Shown piece by piece: positions 1 to 5,489 of a DNA stretch of 5,489 nucleotides. The stretch spans positions 1-5,489 of the forward strand of contig CALQQQ010000092.1 of assembly GCA_943332745.1 (NCBI GenBank), written 5' to 3'. The notes under the pieces were generated by a model. The model had not been told where the DNA came from, made no database searches, and saw nothing but the letters and a program-made list of their open reading frames with translations. Numbering within the stretch: position 1 is the first letter of the stretch; every line of letters starts with the position of its first letter. The DNA comes from Opitutus sp. GAS368. GTDB lineage: Bacteria > Verrucomicrobiota > Verrucomicrobiae > Opitutales > UBA953. The translations under genes and the position numbers were made by a program.

Positions 1-877
1 GTGACGGAGAGCTGGCCGGTAGGCGTCGGCGATTCTGCTCGATGGCGCGTTCCTGCGTCCAGCGGCCCACCAGCATCAAGAACGTGAACAGGCAGACGAA
101 GTCCCAATACTCCAAGCTGGGCAGGCGGAGCGCCCAACCGACGAACGCCGCCAGGTAGGCGCTGATCAGTCCCAAGGCGATCGGCAGATCCATATGCAGC
201 TTACCCCGGCGCAGCGAAGCCCAGGCGCGGGCGGCGAAGTAGCTGCCGCCGACGAGCATCGAGAGCGTCGCGAAGAAGGCGGCCAATAACCGGAAGAGTT
301 CCGCGAACTGCTCGTCCTGTTTCAGGCCGAGATAGGCTGGCACTGAGTTGAGCATGGCGTTCATCGCGAATGCCGCGCACAGGCCGAGGCGCGTGGTCAG
401 CCCGTCGTCTTCGCGATGATCCTCCCCGTCGTCCGGCACGATCAGGTAGCCGAAGCCGGCGAGCTGGCGGGCCGCGGACGTGAGGTCAGCGCCCTCGCGC
501 CATTCGAGTCGGATCGTGCTGCGGTGGGCATTAACGCGGCCGGCCAGGAGGCCGGGCGTCTCGGCCAGGAGCTTCTCGATCAGCCAGACGCACCCGACGC
601 AGGAAAGGCCGCGCAAGGCGACCCGCAGTGTGCGGCGACCAGTGGCCTCGCCGGACTGCTGGGCATCGCGGAGCCAGTCGAAGTCATACGATCCGAGAAT
701 CGTCTCGTTGACCGGGGCGATCGCTTCGGAGCGAAGCTCGTAATAGCGCTCGAGGCCGCAGCCGACGATCAGCCGGTAAACCTGTTCGCACCCGGCGCAG
801 CAGAAGCCGGCCGGTGCCAGCGGATTGAGGATGGTAGAGCCGCAATGGCGGCAGGGTCTGATGTTAGAGGCAGACAT
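1..877 (-). CDS. ccoI: CcoI/FixI-type copper-translocating P1B ATPase, N-terminal 292 residues (3'-partial)
   Basis: The frame is open from the ATG at 877 to the left edge, so the C-terminal part is cut off by the window. CcoI-type ATPases (CopA2-like) export copper slowly for cbb3 assembly. Visible in order: a Cys-rich N-terminal metal-binding segment with CRHCG (Cys9, His11, Cys12) and FCCAGCEQVYRLI (Cys26, Cys27, Cys30), typical of CcoI; an HMA-like domain at about 84-147 with GLSCVGCVWLIEKLL (Cys93, Cys96), close to the family's GMHCAACVWLIE; then helices at about 163-184, 193-213, 231-250 and 257-273, with HMDLPIALGL and LMLVGRWTQERA matching the core before the actuator domain. The actuator, the membrane CPC motif, DKTG and the ATP-binding domain lie outside. 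The first 14 bases overlap the upstream TauE-like gene. The ribosome-binding site is weak (CCAGGCA before ATG). Confidence 0.93.
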   Translation of the reverse strand, partial: MSASNIRPCRHCGSTILNPLAPAGFCCAGCEQVYRLIVGCGLERYYELRSEAIAPVNETILGSYDFDWLRDAQQSGEATGRRTLRVALRGLSCVGCVWLIEKLLAETPGLLAGRVNAHRSTIRLEWREGADLTSAARQLAGFGYLIVPDDGEDHREDDGLTTRLGLCAAFAMNAMLNSVPAYLGLKQDEQFAELFRLLAAFFATLSMLVGGSYFAARAWASLRRGKLHMDLPIALGLISAYLAAFVGWALRLPSLEYWDFVCLFTFLMLVGRWTQERAIEQNRRRLPASSPS

Positions 878-1538
878 TGCCTGGTGAGTTGAACCAGATG
901 ATTTTGGTCAGGAGCGCCAAAGCTGCGATTCCCGCCATGCCGCGACGGAGGCGGATGCTGCGCGCTTCGCCGAGGCGCAAGGAGAGGCGATGATAACCCA
1001 TCTGGGCGGCCCAGAGGAGCGGGATAGTACCGAGGGCGAAGCCGAGGCCGATCTCCGCTCCGCGAAGGGCGTGGCCGCTCAGCAAGGCCAGTCCGAAGAG
1101 GGCGTGGAGGGGGCCGCACGGGAGCAACGGGCTCAGCGCGCCCAACCAGGCTCCGGCGAACGTGGGGCCGCGGCCTTGGACGTGTTGCATCCAGTGCGCA
1201 TGGCGGCGGCGGATGAAGGCCGGCGCGGGGAAGCCGCGATCAAGCCCGAAGGCTAGGGCGACCAGGAAGATCACCATCGCCCAGGGAAGGTAATCCATGA
1301 GCGGTAGGGCCATCCAACGGCCGAACTTCGCTCCGAGGAAGCCAGCCAGTGCTCCGCAGGCGGCGTAGGCGAGCGTGCGGGTCAGGTGATAGGCGGTCGT
1401 AAACCCGAGTCTCTGGTCAGCCGTCGCCTTCCATGGGCCGAGGGCGCACGTCAGCGGGGCGCACATGGCCCCGCAGTGCGGCGACACGGCCAGTCCCGCC
1501 AAAAAGGCACCGGCGCCGGTCTCAACGAACGGGAGCAT
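864..1538 (-). CDS. TauE/SafE-family (DsbD_2/UreH-like) membrane protein of the cbb3 cluster
   Basis: A 224-residue integral membrane protein with about six hydrophobic segments (roughly 8-30, 50-72, 79-99, 126-152, 160-180, 200-216). The family signature is clear: AVSPHCGAMCAPL near the N-terminus (His21, Cys22, Met25, Cys26), then YHLTRTLAYAACGALAG (50-66) and SPLLPCGPLHALF (136-148, Cys141), matching the SPHCxGMCG and LLPCG motifs of the 'sulfite exporter TauE/SafE' proteins found beside cbb3 genes. The exact substrate is unknown; Cys/His/Met in membrane motifs and the position between ccoG and ccoI suggest copper handling or thiol/electron transfer for oxidase assembly, not sulfite export. 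A loop at 110-121 carries His113, His115, Met117 and His119 among Arg residues. The start overlaps the previous small ORF by 17 bases; the TAA stop lies inside ccoI (14-base overlap). Confidence 0.88.
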   Translation of the reverse strand: MLPFVETGAGAFLAGLAVSPHCGAMCAPLTCALGPWKATADQRLGFTTAYHLTRTLAYAACGALAGFLGAKFGRWMALPLMDYLPWAMVIFLVALAFGLDRGFPAPAFIRRRHAHWMQHVQGRGPTFAGAWLGALSPLLPCGPLHALFGLALLSGHALRGAEIGLGFALGTIPLLWAAQMGYHRLSLRLGEARSIRLRRGMAGIAALALLTKIIWFNSPGNVCL

Positions 1539-1677
1539 GGGCGGGCGGAGGGTTGGAAGGCGCCACGGATTCCGGGGCGTGGCGGATCGCGATGCGCAGC
1601 CAGGTAGCCCACACGGCCACGAAGCCCAGAAAGAGCAAGGCGAGGGGACTCCAAGGATGGCGGCGCAGAAGGTTCAT
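1522..1677 (-). CDS. Small single-helix membrane protein in the ccoH position (51 aa)
   Basis: This short ORF begins at an ATG that overlaps the ccoG stop as ATGA and ends 17 bases inside the following TauE-like gene. It encodes MNLLRRHPWSPLALLFLGFV and so on: a short basic N-terminus, one hydrophobic segment at about residues 10-33 and a Pro-rich tail (ESVAPSNPPPAHAPV). Without it, about 135 bases between ccoG and the next gene would be the only non-coding gap in the window. CcoH/FixH normally follows ccoG and is an assembly protein of about 150 residues with an N-terminal helix and a periplasmic domain. This protein has helix-sized content only. I infer a reduced CcoH or an unrelated small assembly helix. 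There is no strong ribosome-binding site, and sequence alone does not settle its identity. Confidence 0.6.
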   Translation of the reverse strand: MNLLRRHPWSPLALLFLGFVAVWATWLRIAIRHAPESVAPSNPPPAHAPVR

Positions 1678-3074
1678 TTCTTGAGGGTGCGCGGATCGGG
1701 TCCGATGAAGTGCGCTTTCTGGAGAAGGGAGATCTGTCCGTCTTCGCTGCGCAGGCGGACCGTGAAGTTAAATTCACCTCGGTAGTCCTGGCGATCGACC
1801 AGCATCGTCAGGGGTAGGGTCAGCTCGGTCAGTGGTGCGATGACCATGCCAGTGGACTGGTTCAGTACGGTGACCTTGGTCCCGGTTGATTGAGCGGAGA
1901 TGAAGAAGCGACGGGGTATCTCGTCCTTGTTCTGGATCTTGGCGCGAAATACGTTTGCGACCGAGGCCGAGCTCAGGGCGTAGAGCTCAGCCTGCGGGGG
2001 GCGGCTTAACTTGAAACTCGCGGGCTGGACGCGGAGCACCGAAAAAGTTGAGACGACAAGCCCGATGACCAGTAAGACGGCATACATGATCGTCCGCGGA
2101 CGCAGGAAGCGGGTCTTGCCGCCGTCGAGTTCGCGTAAGGAGGCGTAACGGATCAGCCCAGTCGGGCGCTTGAGTTTCGTCATCACGTCGTCGCAGGCGT
2201 CGATGCAGGCCGTACAGGCGATGCATTCCATCTGTAGACCCTGCCGGATATCGATGCCCGTGGGGCAGACCTGGACACAACGACGGCAGTCGACGCAGTC
2301 TCCAGTATTGATACTCGCAGCGCGCTTGCCGCGGGGCTCGCCGCGTTTCTCATCGTAGCCCACGATGACCGAATCGTCGTCGATCAATGCCGACTGCAGT
2401 CGTCCGTAGGGGCAGATGATGAGGCAGAGCTGTTCGCGGAACCACCAGAAGTTGAAGAATAGTAAGCCCGTCGCGACGGCCATCGCCACGAACGCCGCTG
2501 GGTGGGCGAGCGGCGCCTCGGTGATCATCGGGTAAAGCCCGGGAATCGAGATGAAGTAGGCTAGGAAGATGTGGGCGACGGCCCAGCAGAGGAAGAGATA
2601 GGCGACGAGCCGTCCGCCGCGACGCAGAAGCTTGGAGCGATTGCTCCATGGTTGGGCATCGAGTTTGGCTCGATTGACGTGGTCGCCTTCGAAGAGACGG
2701 TCGACGACGCGAAACACATGCTCGAGGTAGACCGTCTGCGGGCAGGTCCAGCCGCACCAGACGCGACCGAGCAGGGCGGTCGTCGCGAAGATTAGGAAGC
2801 CCCATCCGGTGATCACGAAGAAGAGCAGCCAGATTTCGCCTAGTCCTAGCATCGTGCCAAACAGGTGGAAGTGCCGATGCTCGATGTCGAGGAAGACGGC
2901 CGGGAAACCTTCAATCTCGATCCACGGCAAGGCCGCAAAGAAGGCGATGAGCAGCCAGGCGACGGCACGCCGAGCCTTCCACCAGGGGCCGAAGACGATG
3001 GCTGGCTGTAAGAAGTGACGCACGCCGTCGTGTGCGATGGTCGTGACGCTTTCGCGGATGGGTTTCTGTCTCAT
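1674..3074 (-). CDS. ccoG: CcoG/FixG/RdxA polyferredoxin, cbb3 assembly cupric reductase
   Basis: Membrane Fe-S protein needed for maturation of cbb3 oxidase; in Rhodobacter capsulatus CcoG reduces Cu(II) to Cu(I) for delivery to the CuB site. The 466-residue length is normal. Membrane segments are visible at about 38-56, 79-101, 155-177, 193-210 and 327-345. Two CxxxCP motifs occur, Cys107/Cys111 in CGWTCPQTVYLEHVF and Cys217/Cys221 in CLIICPYGRLQSAL. The ferredoxin part has Cys260, 263, 266 and 270 (ending CP) and Cys284, 287, 290 and 294, enough for two [4Fe-4S] clusters. The region after residue 350 fits the FixG C-terminal Ig-like domain. All expected cysteines are present, so it looks intact. 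The start overlaps the ccoP stop as ATGA, and the stop overlaps the next small ORF as ATGA. Confidence 0.97.
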   Translation of the reverse strand: MRQKPIRESVTTIAHDGVRHFLQPAIVFGPWWKARRAVAWLLIAFFAALPWIEIEGFPAVFLDIEHRHFHLFGTMLGLGEIWLLFFVITGWGFLIFATTALLGRVWCGWTCPQTVYLEHVFRVVDRLFEGDHVNRAKLDAQPWSNRSKLLRRGGRLVAYLFLCWAVAHIFLAYFISIPGLYPMITEAPLAHPAAFVAMAVATGLLFFNFWWFREQLCLIICPYGRLQSALIDDDSVIVGYDEKRGEPRGKRAASINTGDCVDCRRCVQVCPTGIDIRQGLQMECIACTACIDACDDVMTKLKRPTGLIRYASLRELDGGKTRFLRPRTIMYAVLLVIGLVVSTFSVLRVQPASFKLSRPPQAELYALSSASVANVFRAKIQNKDEIPRRFFISAQSTGTKVTVLNQSTGMVIAPLTELTLPLTMLVDRQDYRGEFNFTVRLRSEDGQISLLQKAHFIGPDPRTLKK

Positions 3075-3664
3075 GGGCTCTGTTGGGAGGGTTCGTCCTT
3101 ACGAAGGATCGTCTTCATCGAGCCCTCCTTCTGCTTGGAGAGCAGGAAGGCCGTCACGGCGGCGATGCGGCCGGTGCCGAGGACTTTCTGCGCCGCCATG
3201 CCAGTCGGCTTGCCTTCGAAGGTGATGCCTTCGCTGATGCCGGTAAAGATAGCGGTAGGGGTGTTGCCGTGTACCCACAGGTCGTCATTGAGGCGGAAGC
3301 CTAATCCCTTCATTCCGGCCAGGTTCGGCGCGTGGCAGGTGAAGCAGAGGGAATTGTAGATCGCTTGGCCTTCGGCGACAGTCTGGGTGTTGCGGCTCAT
3401 CTTCCAGAGTGTGCCGTCATCCAGATTCTTCACCGCGGCGAGCTGCCGGGCTTCAAGGGCGTCGAGTTCGACGTTGAGCGCGACCCGGTCGTCGGCTGCG
3501 GTGCCGGTCACGAAGCAGGCCATCCAGTAGAGGAAGGCGAAGGCCATTGAGCCGAATAGGGTAAAGAGCCACCAGTTGGGCAGGCTCTGATCGTACTCCT
3601 GGATGCCGTCATAGGTATGCGGCATGATCACGGGCAGGTCGTCGCGGTTCTGGTCGTCGGTCAT
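3071..3664 (-). CDS. ccoP: cbb3 oxidase subunit III, single-haem CcoP (197 aa)
   Basis: Membrane-anchored cytochrome c that passes electrons to CcoO/CcoN. The N-terminus carries the CcoP signature: HTYDGIQEYDQSLPNWW (residues 16-32) corresponds to the family's H-x-WDGI-x-E-x-(D/N)-x-LP-x-WW, followed by one membrane helix at about 33-53. A charged, probably helical linker (55-90) leads to one class I cytochrome c domain with CFTCH at 107-111 (Cys107, Cys110, His111). The likely axial Met is Met156 in KPTGM. Classical proteobacterial CcoP has about 300 residues and two CxxCH haem sites; here only one exists and the protein is about 100 residues shorter, with no frameshift visible. It starts with an ATGA overlap with ccoQ and ends with an ATGA overlap with ccoG. 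The Shine-Dalgarno is weak, which suggests translational coupling. Confidence 0.95.
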   Translation of the reverse strand: MTDDQNRDDLPVIMPHTYDGIQEYDQSLPNWWLFTLFGSMAFAFLYWMACFVTGTAADDRVALNVELDALEARQLAAVKNLDDGTLWKMSRNTQTVAEGQAIYNSLCFTCHAPNLAGMKGLGFRLNDDLWVHGNTPTAIFTGISEGITFEGKPTGMAAQKVLGTGRIAAVTAFLLSKQKEGSMKTILRKDEPSQQSP

Positions 3665-3831
3665 GGGTGTGATGAGTCGTCGTTAAGGGGAAGCTCGGAG
3701 AGTCGGCGGACCTCGTCCTTCGGCGTGGTTAGGACGCGGGCGAGCAGCAGTACGATGGCAATGCCCAGCAGGAGCAGGCCGGCCGTCTGGAGGTCGCGCA
3801 GGAGGTCTTCCCAGATGATGCGTCGGAACAT
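3661..3831 (-). CDS. ccoQ: cbb3 oxidase small subunit CcoQ/FixQ (56 aa)
   Basis: This small single-helix protein reads MFRRIIWEDL at its start, has one hydrophobic segment at about residues 16-33 (GLLLLGIAIVLLLA), and a charged tail with DEVRRLSELPLNDD. That tail resembles the DEAAxLPFAD ending common in CcoQ/FixQ proteins. In the family, CcoQ stabilises the CcoP-CcoNO interaction in the membrane and is not catalytic. Length (56 aa), topology and position between ccoNO and ccoP all fit. The ATG lies one base after the ccoNO stop and follows a strong GGAGGAGG ribosome-binding site. The TGA overlaps the ccoP start as ATGA. The sequence family is weakly conserved, so the call rests mainly on position, size and the tail motif. 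Confidence 0.85.
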   Translation of the reverse strand: MFRRIIWEDLLRDLQTAGLLLLGIAIVLLLARVLTTPKDEVRRLSELPLNDDSSHP

Positions 3832-3832
3832 A

Positions 3833-5489
3833 TCAGCGGGCCTCCTCCGGCTTGATGGTCTCGACGTTCAAGCCAAGGCGGCTCAGGTAGGCGAGCATCG
3901 CCACGACCTCGGCGTCATTCGAGACCTTGATGCCTTTATCGGCGAGGGCCTTGCTGATCTCCTTCGACTGCATGTCGTAATCGGCTTGGATGGCCCCGGG
4001 CGTGCTGGCTTCGGGTTTGTAGGGCACGCCAAGGGTGCGCAGGGCCGAGATCTTACCGAATAGCTGCGACCGGTCGACGGCGTGCTCTTTAAGCCAAGGA
4101 TAGGCTGGCATGATGGAATCCGGCTCAAGTTCGCGAGGGTTGATCAGGTGGCGGTAATGCCACGCGAGGTCCGGGCGGAGGAGGCCTTCACGGGCGAGAT
4201 CCGGGCCGGTGCGGCGCGAGCCCCACTGAAAGGGGCGGTCATAGATGGACTCACCAAGCCGGGAATAGCCCAAGCCGGCGCCATAGCGCAGGATATCCGG
4301 CTTCAATGTGCGGATCATCTGCGAATGGCAGTTATAGCAGCCCTCGCGGATATAGATATCGCGGCCGGCGAGTTCCAGCGGTCGATACGGCTTTTGGAGA
4401 CGGTGCTCGAGCAGCTTCGCGTCGCCATCGCCCTTGTAGAGTACGACGGTCGGGATGATCTGCAGGGCGCCGCCGATGGCGACCGCGATGAGGGAAAGTA
4501 CGGCGAAGGGAAAAGCGTTATGCAGCAGTTCCTCGTGCCACTGCTTCCAGGTATAGCTATTGAGTTCGAAGTGGGCGATCGTCGCGAGTGTGAGGCTGAT
4601 GGCGCCGACCAGGCCGGCCATACTCCAGCCGCTGTTCCCGAGCAACCAGAGGCAGATGGAGATGACGATGCCTAGGGTGAAGAGCACCGGAGCGTTGATG
4701 AAACCCGGGAAGGCCTTCGCGGGCGCCGCTACCGAGGACTCTTCGGTTACCTGTAATGTGCCATCGGTGGCGACGCCGCTCTGGATGGTGCGGCAGAGGT
4801 TGTAGACCATCATGAGATAGCCGACGAGGTAGAGGCCGCCGCCGAGGGCGCGGAGGTAATACATCGGGATGATGTTCTTGAGCGTCTCAATGAACGTATT
4901 GGCCGTCGCCGAACCGTCGGCGGTAAGCTCGTTGAGCGAGAGACCCTGGCCGATACCGGCGACCCACATCGAGGCGACGTAGAAGAGGATGCCGATCATC
5001 CCGATCCAGAAGTGGAGATTGGCCAGGCGCTCGCTGTACAACTTCGTGCCCCATAGGCGGGGGACGAGCCAGTAGAACATGCCCGCCGCCATGAAGCCGT
5101 TCCAGCCGAGGGTGCCGATATGCACGTGCCCGATGATCCAGTCGGTGTAGTGGCCGAGTGCGTTGACGGCTTTGATCGAGAGCAGCGGGCCTTCGAAGGT
5201 GGCCATGCCGTAGAACGTGACCGCGGCGGCCATGAACTTGACGACTGGGTCGGTGCGTAGCTTATCCCAAGCGCCGCGTAGCGTAAGTAGTCCATTCAGC
5301 ATGCCGCCCCACGAAGGCGCCCAGAGCATGAGCGAGAAGATCATGCCAAGGCCTTGGAGCCAGCTCGGGAGGGCGGTGTTCAGCAGGTGGTGCGGACCGG
5401 CCCAGATGTAGAGGAAAATAAGCGACCAGAAGTGGATGATCGAGAGGCGATAGCTGTACACAGGCCGCCCCACGGCCTTGGGGACGAAA
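3833..5489 (-). CDS. ccoNO: Fused cbb3-type cytochrome c oxidase subunits I and II (CcoN-CcoO), 5'-partial
   Basis: Catalytic subunit of the high-affinity cbb3 oxidase (O2 to water, proton pumping) joined in frame to the mono-haem cytochrome c subunit. The frame stays open to the right edge, where FVPKA precedes [11 protein letters not shown], a mid-protein CcoN motif; the GTG at 5473 is therefore internal, and roughly 225 N-terminal residues, with one haem b His and the first CuB His, lie outside. Counting from that [13 protein letters not shown] gives the cross-link Tyr22 and CuB ligands His28/His29, TFEGP gives Glu94, and GHVHIG gives His116 and His118 (haem b3 and haem b). The His28-His116 spacing of 88 equals that of Pseudomonas stutzeri CcoN as I recall it (257/345). 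The CcoN part ends near residue 233. Two extra hydrophobic segments follow (about 260-280 and 283-304), then the CcoO anchor (320-341), haem motif CYNCH (379-383) and axial Met455 in SIMPAYPWL. No stop or frameshift is seen at the joint. The TGA stop is one base from the ccoQ ATG. Confidence 0.96.
   Translation of the reverse strand, partial: FVPKAVGRPVYSYRLSIIHFWSLIFLYIWAGPHHLLNTALPSWLQGLGMIFSLMLWAPSWGGMLNGLLTLRGAWDKLRTDPVVKFMAAAVTFYGMATFEGPLLSIKAVNALGHYTDWIIGHVHIGTLGWNGFMAAGMFYWLVPRLWGTKLYSERLANLHFWIGMIGILFYVASMWVAGIGQGLSLNELTADGSATANTFIETLKNIIPMYYLRALGGGLYLVGYLMMVYNLCRTIQSGVATDGTLQVTEESSVAAPAKAFPGFINAPVLFTLGIVISICLWLLGNSGWSMAGLVGAISLTLATIAHFELNSYTWKQWHEELLHNAFPFAVLSLIAVAIGGALQIIPTVVLYKGDGDAKLLEHRLQKPYRPLELAGRDIYIREGCYNCHSQMIRTLKPDILRYGAGLGYSRLGESIYDRPFQWGSRRTGPDLAREGLLRPDLAWHYRHLINPRELEPDSIMPAYPWLKEHAVDRSQLFGKISALRTLGVPYKPEASTPGAIQADYDMQSKEISKALADKGIKVSNDAEVVAMLAYLSRLGLNVETIKPEEAR
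3841..3848 (-). promoter_or_regulatory. Strong ribosome-binding site for ccoQ
   Basis: Read on the minus strand this is GGAGGAGG, nine bases before the ccoQ ATG, and it lies inside the last codons of ccoNO (the PEEAR tail). It fixes the ccoQ start and is the only clearly strong Shine-Dalgarno found at the gene junctions in this window. The other downstream genes appear to depend on coupling through overlap. Confidence 0.7.

Noticed and set aside
416..892. Plus-strand ORF of 158 codons
   Set aside because: It lies opposite the ccoI N-terminus, which carries clear metal-binding and HMA motifs. The product is low-complexity Ala/Gly/Arg-rich with no recognisable motif, as expected for an antisense shadow in GC-rich DNA.
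769..1119. Minus-strand ORF of 116 codons
   Set aside because: It is an out-of-frame shadow of the TauE-like gene and the ccoI start, Arg/Pro-rich and without motifs.
1539..1673. Intergenic terminator or promoter between ccoG and the TauE-like gene
   Set aside because: I saw no clear hairpin followed by a T run and no recognisable promoter boxes on the minus strand. The interval is covered by a coupled small ORF.
1451..1777. Minus-strand ORF of 108 codons spanning the ccoG/TauE-like junction
   Set aside because: It overlaps the end of ccoG by about 100 bases and the start of the TauE-like gene by about 90 bases. It has Arg/Pro/Ser-rich shadow composition and lacks a membrane segment. The 51-codon ORF in another frame fits the overlaps better.
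3665..3828. Non-coding spacer between ccoP and ccoNO
   Set aside because: Translation on the minus strand gives a complete 56-residue single-helix protein with a CcoQ-like tail and a strong ribosome-binding site, so it is coding.
4082..4675. Plus-strand ORF of 197 codons
   Set aside because: It is entirely antisense to the CcoO haem domain and fusion linker of ccoNO, with no recognisable domain or ribosome-binding site. It reflects the lack of stops opposite a GC-rich gene.
5471..5473. GTG as the start codon of ccoN
   Set aside because: The frame continues upstream (FVPKA) and matches the FVPKAxGRPxYSYRLS motif in the middle of CcoN, and essential His ligands would be missing. The gene simply enters from the right edge.

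Overview
The whole window is one tightly packed gene cluster, all on the minus strand. It encodes a cbb3-type (C-family) cytochrome c oxidase and its copper and assembly factors. In transcription order, from high to low coordinates, it holds: ccoN-ccoO fused in one frame (5' end beyond the right edge), ccoQ, a single-haem ccoP, ccoG, a 51-residue single-helix ORF where ccoH usually sits, a TauE/SafE (DsbD_2-like) membrane protein, and the first 292 codons of ccoI, a copper P-type ATPase that runs off the left edge. No stretch longer than about 20 bases lacks a coding call. I see no promoter, terminator, RNA gene, mobile element, repeat array or CRISPR.

How the genes work together: CcoN holds the haem b / haem b3-CuB centre where O2 is reduced. 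The CcoO and CcoP parts are membrane-anchored c-type cytochromes that bring electrons in from the periplasmic side, and CcoQ is the small stabilising helix. CcoG (a polyferredoxin and cupric reductase), the TauE/SafE-like protein and CcoI are placed to reduce, move and deliver copper for the CuB site. Most junctions are ATGA overlaps or short overlaps, so the set is probably one transcript with translational coupling. The only strong Shine-Dalgarno seen at a junction is in front of ccoQ.

Organism: a GC-rich Gram-negative-type bacterium with respiration adapted to low oxygen. The CcoNO fusion, the one-haem CcoP and the order NO-Q-P-G-(H)-TauE-I differ from the classical proteobacterial ccoNOQP/ccoGHIS layout. 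They recall the arrangement in Bacteroidota and in the Planctomycetota/Verrucomicrobiota. The high GC makes Verrucomicrobiota (Opitutae-like) my preferred guess, but the window cannot prove it.

This is a recognisable respiratory system, not a wholly new one. The parts most worth a second look are the two extra predicted membrane helices at the CcoN-CcoO fusion joint, the reduced CcoP, and the tiny protein in the ccoH position.
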